A stretch of 5,556 nucleotides of DNA from JBKBXU01 sp046313675 (GTDB lineage Bacteria; Bacteroidota; Bacteroidia; Cytophagales; Cytophagaceae), in assembly GCA_046313675.1 (NCBI GenBank), contig JBKBXU010000304.1:1-5556 (forward strand), read 5' to 3'. Every line of letters begins with the position of its first letter. Positions within the stretch are counted from its first letter, which is position 1. Positions 1 to 4,670 of the stretch are shown in pieces. A program made the position numbers and the translations under genes. Under the pieces are notes generated by a model. The model was not told where the DNA came from. It saw only the letters and a list, made by a program, of their open reading frames with translations, and ran no database searches.

Positions 1-270
1 TGTTTCGACACAGTAATAGACAAAAAGATATTAATCGGCACTACTCAAAATCAGAGTGACAAAGTAGAACTAGGGCCTGCTGAAAAAGTCACAAGTGTGC
101 AAGATACGCATGGCCTTACATGAAGACTTATTGAAATACTTCGAATGTGAGGCAATAAAGTAGATTCTGCGCTTGTGGCTAGCCCAAACAATATCGTTTT
201 ATCAGATTTTTTAGTTCGTCAATGCACGGAAAAGCAAAGAATAAAGAAAAACCTTTGCTTTAAATTTTAA
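1..270 (+). pseudogene. Decayed IS1182-type transposase fragment
   Basis: No intact gene is present, but pieces in order resemble the middle of IS1182-family DDE transposases as I remember them. Frame 1 from base 1 to the TGA at 121-123 reads DTVIDKK, then QNQSDKVELGPAEKV; compare the family pattern of T-x-VD-x-K, LI, T-N-x-x-SD and L-x-P-M-A-E-K-A. Frame 2 at 113-160 reads ALHEDLLKYFECEAIK, resembling the block around the second catalytic Asp (A-L-A-D-K-G-Y-Y then E-I-K). Back in frame 1 from 160, VDSALVASPN resembles the following I-T-P-Y-V-P-K-P stretch. The blocks are in the right order with about the right spacing, and joining them needs two frameshifts. The fragment is cut by the window start and lacks the normal C-terminal part, so it also appears internally deleted. 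The family call is from memory of a consensus; chance similarity of such short blocks is possible. Confidence 0.45.
231..261. terminator. Hairpin with 9-bp perfect stem, possible terminator
   Basis: AAAGCAAAG (231-239) and CTTTGCTTT (253-261) are perfect reverse complements around a 13-base A-rich loop. The hairpin lies 53 bases past the stop of the small - strand gene at 315-503, and on that strand the stem is followed by a short T run. On the + strand it is followed by AAATTTTAA. Either direction could terminate, but the U-tracts are short and the stem is AT-rich, so this may only be a weak terminator or a leftover of the insertion-sequence remnant. Confidence 0.35.
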
Positions 271-310
271 AAATTATCATGTATAACATTTAAAATCAAC
301 ACTTTGTATG

Positions 311-327
311 TTTTTCAGCGCACCCTA
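311..327. repeat. Possible insertion-sequence right-end inverted repeat
   Basis: Read on the - strand this is TAGGGTGCGCTGAAAAA. It matches the + strand sequence at 71-87 (TAGGGCCTGCTGAAAAA) at 14 of 17 positions, giving an inverted repeat around 71-327. The pattern GGG, then a few bases, then GCTGAAAAA resembles the termini I remember for IS1182-type elements, and the transposase remnant at 1-270 points toward this end. The partner at 71-87, however, can be read as coding for LGPAEK in that remnant, so its match may be accidental and the true left end may lie outside the window. No target-site duplication beyond the bordering TA is evident. Confidence 0.3.
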
Positions 328-503
328 ACTATTTCATTAACATAATCATCAACCTCTGATGTATGTCTTGCGGCAAATCCAAAATAAACTGAATATTCAT
401 TCGATTCGATTTTGTGCTCAGGATATACATCAACCATAAATTGTGTAAAATCCATCATTGCTATATTGTTCCTGAATTGATGTACGAGCACATAATGTTC
501 CAT
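315..503 (-). CDS. Small unrecognised protein, 62 residues
   Basis: I do not recognise this family. The protein has no signal peptide or membrane segment. Its pattern suggests a small beta-alpha-beta-alpha fold: a strand at the start (HYVLVHQF), a helix around residues 13-26 containing MMDFTQFMVDV, a strand near EYSVYFGF, and a final helix around TSEVDDYVNEIV. The ATG at 503 is preceded by AGGAG only one base away, closer than an effective ribosome site usually is; a GGGGGA stretch lies about 20 bases upstream. The gene sits 84 bases downstream of coaE on the same strand, so it could be a late operon member or have its own promoter. Its last codons (V-R-V-R-stop) fall inside a sequence resembling an insertion-sequence end, so the original C-terminus may have been replaced. 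The balanced composition and plausible secondary structure favour a real gene, but the short length leaves doubt. Confidence 0.55.
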   Translation of the reverse strand: MEHYVLVHQFRNNIAMMDFTQFMVDVYPEHKIESNEYSVYFGFAARHTSEVDDYVNEIVRVR

Positions 504-543
504 ACTCCTAAATTTTATTTCCCCCTATTAATAAACCTCAGAG

Positions 544-590
544 AAAAAAAATCCGTTCAGGAAAGCACTTGAGCTGCATATGAGCAGTTA
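544..590 (-). terminator. Weak candidate terminator after coaE
   Basis: On the - strand the coaE stop codon adjoins a small hairpin (CTGC at 584-587 pairing with GCAG at 574-577, six-base loop), nested in a longer imperfect AAGCA/TGCTT pairing. A run of eight T follows (bases 551-544). The T run lies about 22 bases beyond the small stem, so this is not a textbook intrinsic terminator, but it is the only such signal between coaE and the small downstream gene. Confidence 0.25.
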
Positions 591-1217
591 TTTTGCTTGC
601 AAGGAAGGAAGTTTTTCGTATAAAAGGACAAAAAGTTCATGCAATTTTAAGACTTGAGGAATAACCATATTTTCCAGATCATTAAATATTATATGATCTG
701 ATTTCTTAATTTTTTCCTCATCCGGCATCTGATTTTCCATTATTTTCAAAACATCATTTTCTGTCCTGTTTTTATCCCTATCCAAAATTCTGGAAACACG
801 AAGTTCTTTTGGAGAAAAAACAGTAATAACCCGATCAAGGTCTTTAACAGTGCCTGCTTCGAATAATAAAGCAGCTTCTTTCAGAACATAGGGGACATTT
901 GTTTGCTTTCCACACCAATCAGCAAAATCATGGCCAACAGCGGGATGTACGATGGAATTTAATTTTTCTAACCTGGTTTGGTCTCCGAATACCTGTGCAG
1001 CGATAAATGATGAATTGAGTTCATCATTTTGATAAGCCTTTTCACCAAATTCAGAAATTACACTTTTTCTGATCTCTGAATTATAATTCATGAGCCATTT
1101 AGCTCTTGAATCTGCATTATACACGGGCACTCCTACCAGTTGAAAAACCTTGCAGACAGTGGTTTTACCACTCCCGATACCACCCGTAATTCCGATTTTA
1201 AGAGGTCTTTTTGACAT
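588..1217 (-). CDS. coaE: Dephospho-CoA kinase
   Basis: CoaE phosphorylates the 3'-hydroxyl of the ribose of dephospho-CoA with ATP, the last step of coenzyme A synthesis, in the cytoplasm. The 209-residue protein has the usual family length and all main motifs: the P-loop GITGGIGSGKT at residues 9-19 binds ATP phosphates; NADSRAK at 34-40 holds the conserved Asp36; LNSIVHP at 86-92 and EAALLFE at 114-120 are substrate-side motifs; and R-x-x-R-I-L-D-R-D at 139-147 is the basic lid. The end is Leu/Lys-rich and unremarkable. The ATG at 1217 is the only sensible start, just before the P-loop strand. It overlaps the end of the ybbR-like gene by 20 bases in another frame, which implies translational coupling. 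It is the last gene of the six-gene run. No missing catalytic residue is seen, so it should be functional. Confidence 0.97.
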   Translation of the reverse strand: MSKRPLKIGITGGIGSGKTTVCKVFQLVGVPVYNADSRAKWLMNYNSEIRKSVISEFGEKAYQNDELNSSFIAAQVFGDQTRLEKLNSIVHPAVGHDFADWCGKQTNVPYVLKEAALLFEAGTVKDLDRVITVFSPKELRVSRILDRDKNRTENDVLKIMENQMPDEEKIKKSDHIIFNDLENMVIPQVLKLHELFVLLYEKLPSLQAK

Positions 1218-2154
1218 GTTTAATTTTTACAGCAGATGGCGTAAAATAAAAATCCTTAATAAATTCAGGCTTAATTAGCAGCTCAGGCACAATTGTGGTG
1301 TCTTTTAGATTAAGCTTTCTGAAATTTAGAACAGCCCTGAAATCTTCTTCTTTTGCTTTATTTTTATGCTCTTCCCGAACCTGATATGTAATGATTAGTT
1401 GTTTATCCGGAACTATATATGATGTATCCCCAGGGAAATTTATTTGTCTTGGCACCAGCATTTTACTTTCCTGCACATACAAGGCTGATTCAAAACTCAC
1501 CCTTGCTTCCTTGGGCTCATATTTGATCAGGCTGTTGAACACATGTTCAATTTTAATATTTTCAGCGTATGATTCTTTTATATTTTTTCCAGGAACATTT
1601 AGCTGTAAAGTATCAGGCAGTTTAGATACTATGGATTTAGGTCCGGAGAACACCACTGTATCAGGCTGGATCATTATTGATGACACCAATCGATATCCCT
1701 GAGCCAGATTAAGAACTCCACTATCCACTTTAAGCTGAATAGTCTTTGTAACTTTTCGATCAAAATTAAAATGGAGCGTATCTGAAACTATATAGTTTAC
1801 CCTAACATCGGAAAGTTCCTGCTTAACTGCCGGAAGCATTTGAGATGCCGTCAGGTAATTTTTATCCGGAAGGTTTTCGGGACGTATCACCAAAGGCCCG
1901 TTATGAAAAATCAGGGACTTTCTAAGTAATTTCCACCCGTATCCGGTAGCATTCACTTTAATGCGATCAGGAAGCTTTTCCAGAGGAACTACTTTGTCAG
2001 AATCATACTGTATAACAATCGGATAGGTAATATTATCAGTAATATCTTTATTCATAGCACTAAAGAACCAAAAAGTGCTGGCGGTTAGAATACATAAAAA
2101 AACTGCCCTCCAATCCGCCTTAATCCCAAAGATATTTCTTTTACCTGATGCCAA
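1198..2154 (-). CDS. ybbR: YbbR-domain membrane-anchored protein (CdaR-like)
   Basis: This is a 318-residue protein with a short basic N-terminus (K5, R6, K12, R16), one membrane segment at about 17-34 (AVFLCILTASTFWFFSAM), and a long beta-rich extracytoplasmic part. The region after the membrane segment (about 38-80) and the region about 136-205, with GPKSIVSKLPDT, look like YbbR repeats. In Firmicutes the YbbR protein CdaR binds and regulates the diadenylate cyclase CdaA. No cyclase gene is in this window, so that role is only an analogy here. The start must be the TTG at 2154: it directly follows the yajC stop, and no ATG or GTG lies before the membrane segment (the next ATG is codon 34, after it). 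The upstream codon is the yajC TAA in the same frame, so initiation probably depends on ribosomes finishing yajC. The 3' end overlaps coaE by 20 bases. Confidence 0.88.
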   Translation of the reverse strand: MASGKRNIFGIKADWRAVFLCILTASTFWFFSAMNKDITDNITYPIVIQYDSDKVVPLEKLPDRIKVNATGYGWKLLRKSLIFHNGPLVIRPENLPDKNYLTASQMLPAVKQELSDVRVNYIVSDTLHFNFDRKVTKTIQLKVDSGVLNLAQGYRLVSSIMIQPDTVVFSGPKSIVSKLPDTLQLNVPGKNIKESYAENIKIEHVFNSLIKYEPKEARVSFESALYVQESKMLVPRQINFPGDTSYIVPDKQLIITYQVREEHKNKAKEEDFRAVLNFRKLNLKDTTIVPELLIKPEFIKDFYFTPSAVKIKHVKKTS

Positions 2155-2463
2155 TTATTTTGTGGTTTTCTTAGAACTTTCCATAGAAATAGAGGCTTTT
2201 TCGAATTTAAGCTTGATGCCTTTATCTACTTCCAGAATAACCGTATCGTCGGATTCCAGGCTTACTATTTTGCCGTGCATACCACCAATGGTTACAACAT
2301 TTTCTCCCTTTTTCAAGGATTCACGAAACTGTTTGTGCTCCTTTTGCTTCTTTTGCTGAGGCCTGATCATGAAGAAATAGAAAATCACGACCATGGCAAC
2401 CATTATGATCAAAAAATTATATTGCCCACCAGGCTGCGCATCAAGAAAAATGTAATCCAACAT
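2155..2463 (-). CDS. yajC: Sec translocon accessory subunit YajC
   Basis: YajC is a small inner-membrane protein that associates with SecD-SecF and the SecYEG translocon. This 102-residue copy has the full family pattern: a short N-terminus, a membrane helix at about 17-33 (FLIIMVAMVVIFYFFMI), the hallmark RPQQKKQKE at 34-42, then the compact cytoplasmic beta domain with GENVVTIGGMHGKI at 53-66 and a charged tail ending KKTTK. Residues 1-16 should be periplasmic and the rest cytoplasmic. secDF is not beside it; in this phylum yajC commonly sits with nusB, ybbR and coaE instead, as I recall. The stop codon abuts the TTG start of the ybbR-like gene in the same frame. The 31-base gap to the upstream gene holds no clear ribosome site or terminator. 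Confidence 0.96.
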   Translation of the reverse strand: MLDYIFLDAQPGGQYNFLIIMVAMVVIFYFFMIRPQQKKQKEHKQFRESLKKGENVVTIGGMHGKIVSLESDDTVILEVDKGIKLKFEKASISMESSKKTTK

Positions 2464-2494
2464 AGTATAAAAAGTTAAGGTTTAATTGTTTGCA

Positions 2495-2989
2495 TTATTT
2501 TTTTACCGGCCCATTGATACTGTTATCAATTTTACGAACATTTGCTTTAATATCAATAAGCGTCTCTGCCGGTTGTGTATTAGCAACCACGGTGATTGTT
2601 TTGTGAATCAAACCTGATTTACCGGAGCTGTTATATTTTATTTCAATCTTTCCTTCTTCGCCTGGCGCTACCGGGGCTTTAGGCCATTCAGGAGCAGTGC
2701 AACCACAGGTAACTTTTACATCTGCAATGGTTAAAGGCTTATCACCGGTGTTTTTAAACATGAAGGTATGTCCCACAACTTCACCTTCCAGAATTAACCC
2801 GAAGTCATGCTCCCTTTCAACAAAGGCGATTTCAGTAGTTTGTGTAATGGCCTCGGCATTTTCCTTATTTTCGCCTTCAGGTGCAAGAGATGCAACGGAT
2901 GCTTTTTCAGTACCTGCAGTATTTTCACATGCAGTAAATCCAGCCAAAGTCAGACCCATTAAACAGAAGATAATGAAATTCTTTTTCAT
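2495..2989 (-). CDS. DUF1573 lipoprotein
   Basis: This is a 164-residue exported protein. Residues 1-20 form a signal peptide (KK, then IIFCLMGLTLAGF), and F-T-A-C at 18-21 is a plausible lipobox, with Phe instead of the usual Leu at -3, making Cys21 the likely lipidated residue. A low-complexity, acidic linker at about 22-52 leads to a DUF1573 domain from about 54 to 155. That domain is an immunoglobulin-like beta sandwich related to ASH/HYDIN modules. Its signature features are EHDFG at 60-64, FKNTGDKPL at 78-86, TCGCTAPEWP at 94-103 and PGEEGKIEIKY at 109-119. Function is unknown for the family, although such proteins are very common in Bacteroidota. It stands between the ytxH-like gene and yajC in the operon. 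The paired cysteines 95 and 97 may form a disulfide or bind metal; this is inference. Confidence 0.9.
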   Translation of the reverse strand: MKKNFIIFCLMGLTLAGFTACENTAGTEKASVASLAPEGENKENAEAITQTTEIAFVEREHDFGLILEGEVVGHTFMFKNTGDKPLTIADVKVTCGCTAPEWPKAPVAPGEEGKIEIKYNSSGKSGLIHKTITVVANTQPAETLIDIKANVRKIDNSINGPVKK

Positions 2990-3012
2990 ACGGTAGTAAA
3001 TGATAAATTTTA

Positions 3013-3046
3013 AACTAAAGTCAACTAAAGCTTATTTATTAAGCTT
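3013..3046. repeat. Tandem AACTAAAG repeat and AAGCTT hairpin in the ytxH-DUF1573 gap
   Basis: AACTAAAG occurs at 3013-3020 and again at 3023-3030, a ten-base spacing. Immediately next, AAGCTTA (3028-3034) pairs with TAAGCTT (3040-3046) as a seven-base stem with a five-base loop that spans the ytxH-like stop codon. This is the widest gap inside the operon (49 bases). It could be an internal regulatory site or RNA processing point. No T run follows the stem on the - strand, so it is not an obvious terminator. Confidence 0.35.
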
Positions 3047-3344
3047 CTTTTTTATTTTTTATCTGATCAATTAACTCTTCAACATCAGCCAATAACCTTT
3101 CAGCCTGACTTTTTGCTTCTTTAATAATTTTCTGTCCCTCTTCCCTGGCAGCACTTTTAGGAAGATCTTTTTCAGCCATCAACTGCTGAATAATTTCCTG
3201 CAATTTCACCTGATACTTATCAAGCTTATAACTTAAACGATCACGCGTATTTTTACCATTATCAGGTGCAAAAAGTACGCCTGCTGCGGCACCGGCAGTA
3301 AGGCCTGCCAAAAAAGCCAAAAATGTTCCTGATTTCTTACCCAT
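3039..3344 (-). CDS. YtxH-like small membrane protein
   Basis: This is a 101-residue protein of the YtxH (gas-vesicle GvpP-like) type. A short basic start (GKKSG) leads to a small-residue-rich hydrophobic segment at about 7-26 (FLAFLAGLTAGAAAGVLFAP) and then the family's typical APDNGKNTRDRL at 26-37. The remainder, from about 38, is highly charged and predicted helical or coiled coil (EEGQKIIKEAKSQAERLLAD), ending in KNKKEA. Members are linked to general stress in Bacillus, but their biochemical role is not established. Here it sits 12 bases after nusB and 49 before the DUF1573 gene, so it is probably co-transcribed. It has no Shine-Dalgarno site, as is common in Bacteroidota. Its presence between nusB and the yajC group is a small variation on the usual gene order. 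Confidence 0.85.
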   Translation of the reverse strand: MGKKSGTFLAFLAGLTAGAAAGVLFAPDNGKNTRDRLSYKLDKYQVKLQEIIQQLMAEKDLPKSAAREEGQKIIKEAKSQAERLLADVEELIDQIKNKKEA

Positions 3345-3356
3345 AATAAAAAAGTT

Positions 3357-4523
3357 TTATTTGTTATCAATTAATCCTCTTCCACTCTTTCTTATCTCTC
3401 CACTATTTGTTAATTCACTAGCCAAATTATCTAAAAGCCCGTTTACAAACTTTTTGCTTTTAGGAGTACTGTAAACTTTAGACAGTTCAATGTACTCATT
3501 TATTGTAACTTTGACAGGTATACTTGGAAAACCAAGCATTTCACTTAAAGCCATTTTCAGAATAATCATGTCTATGGCTGCAATTCTCTCCAAATCCCAG
3601 TTTTTAGCTTTACTTCCTATAATCTCCTCAAGCCTATCTTCTATACTTATTGTCTTGTCAAAAAGTTCATTATAGAACATTTTATCCTCATCCCAATTAG
3701 GAGACAATTCCAGAAGTTTTACCTCTTTAGCACCGTAAGGAATTTCCTTAAGTGTTTTAGAAACCAAACCGCTTACTATGCTTTTGTTTTCGCCCCAATT
3801 AAGATCCTTTTCCTCAAAATATTCACAGGTAATTTTATCCTTAAATATAAGGCTTTTAGAAATATATAAAACTACTTTCTTATCAGATTCAAACGAATGA
3901 GTGTTTTCCTTCAGATACGAATTAAACGTTTCATCCTTGAGTAAAATATCTTTATAGAATTTTTTTACCAGCTCAGAAGACCACCCGATATTTCTTTTTG
4001 CCCTTTCTTTTTCCAGAGAAGTATCATTTCTAAGAATCTCCACTAATTCATTCTTAAAGAACTTATTTCCGGATATAATGTCATCTGATTTTATATACCT
4101 GCCTTTTTTGCCTTCTTCATATTCAGAGGCAAAATCACCAATATTCAGGATCAAGCAAAGCACACTTATGTATTCATCATAAACGTTGTCAAGATCACTC
4201 TGTAAGAGCCTGAAAAAATGCTTCAGATCCTTCTTGTTATGGTTATTCAATTGTGTAATCGACTTATCAACTACAGAAAGGATCTCATTGTTTTGTGTGG
4301 CAGACGAGAGATCCCCTGATTTATACCTCTCCTCAAAAAGTGTTGTAGCTTCCTTTCTGTAATTTTCAAGCTTCTCTGTATCCTGCTTTTCATTAGCATT
4401 TAAATCGGGAGCAAAGGATTCATCTATAAATCCCAAAGCATTATGATAATTTGAGATTTCTGATTGTTTTAAGGCATATAATGCCTGCATCACTTTAATT
4501 CGTAATAACCGTCTGTTTAACAT
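3357..4523 (-). CDS. nusB: Transcription antitermination factor NusB, extended form
   Basis: NusB binds boxA RNA with NusE (ribosomal protein S10) and helps RNA polymerase read through in rRNA operons. The N-terminus LNRRLLRIKVMQALYALKQ is the first NusB helix, and residues about 305-370 form the conserved C-terminal half: NWDLERIAAIDMIILKMAL, then VTINEYIELSKVYS and KSKKFVNGLLDNLA. At 388 residues it is far longer than the roughly 140-residue E. coli protein. The extra length is a Lys/Glu-rich, mostly helical insertion at about 40-290 that I do not recognise as a separate domain; long NusB proteins are usual in Bacteroidota. The ATG at 4523 follows AGGGGGAA, a purine-rich stretch that may aid ribosome binding though it lies very close. 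It is the first gene of the operon and diverges from the ABC exporter gene. Confidence 0.93.
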   Translation of the reverse strand: MLNRRLLRIKVMQALYALKQSEISNYHNALGFIDESFAPDLNANEKQDTEKLENYRKEATTLFEERYKSGDLSSATQNNEILSVVDKSITQLNNHNKKDLKHFFRLLQSDLDNVYDEYISVLCLILNIGDFASEYEEGKKGRYIKSDDIISGNKFFKNELVEILRNDTSLEKERAKRNIGWSSELVKKFYKDILLKDETFNSYLKENTHSFESDKKVVLYISKSLIFKDKITCEYFEEKDLNWGENKSIVSGLVSKTLKEIPYGAKEVKLLELSPNWDEDKMFYNELFDKTISIEDRLEEIIGSKAKNWDLERIAAIDMIILKMALSEMLGFPSIPVKVTINEYIELSKVYSTPKSKKFVNGLLDNLASELTNSGEIRKSGRGLIDNK

Positions 4524-4561
4524 TTCCCCCTGTTTTCTTTCTAAGTTTTTGAATTTCCTGA

Positions 4562-4599
4562 CGAAATTAGCAACTTTTTACACTTTGTATTTTATCAAA
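4562..4599 (-). promoter_or_regulatory. Candidate promoter for the nusB operon
   Basis: On the - strand, TAATTTCG (4569-4562) matches the Bacteroidota -7 element TAnnTTTG at all but one position. A TTTG (4599-4596) upstream could serve as the -33 element. The 26-base spacing is longer than the usual roughly 19-23 bases. If used, transcription would begin about 30-35 bases before the nusB start codon. Confidence 0.3.
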
Positions 4600-4620
4600 G
4601 ACAATATTAAGGTATTTTTG
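4584..4620 (+). promoter_or_regulatory. Candidate promoter for the ABC exporter gene
   Basis: TATTTTTG (4613-4620) is a perfect match to the Bacteroidota -7 element TAnnTTTG, and TTTG at 4584-4587 could be the -33 element. The 25-base spacing is longer than usual. Transcription would start near 4626, about 45 bases before the GTG start. It interleaves with the candidate nusB promoter on the other strand. Confidence 0.4.
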
Positions 4621-4670
4621 GATGCTTTTCAATTAAATAGTAAGTATTCGGAGCAAAAATCTTACCAAAC

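Noticed and set aside
1..123. C-terminal end of an intact gene entering from the left
   Set aside because: The frame is open from base 1 to a TGA, but the similar pattern continues across this stop in another frame, which fits a decayed transposase better. The upstream sequence would be needed to exclude it fully.
504..532. AGGGGGAAAT word shared upstream of the small gene and of nusB
   Set aside because: It may be a purine-rich leader, but the distances to the two start codons differ widely and two occurrences do not make a motif.
1198..1217. Frameshift or annotation error at the ybbR-coaE overlap
   Set aside because: Both ends look normal: coaE begins with its P-loop strand and the ybbR-like protein has a typical length, so the 20-base overlap is ordinary operon packing.
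1391..1702. Open + strand frame of about 100 codons opposite the ybbR-like gene
   Set aside because: It lies wholly antisense to a well-supported gene, has no recognisable family features and shows no start context; similar antisense frames at 2075-2359, 2275-2478, 2697-2996 and 3490-3675 were rejected for the same reason.
4580..4590. Eleven-base match ACACTTTGTAT also found at 299-309
   Set aside because: It is a short AT-rich word with no other shared flanking structure; only the copy at 4580 has a -7-like box at a suitable place, so the match is probably chance.
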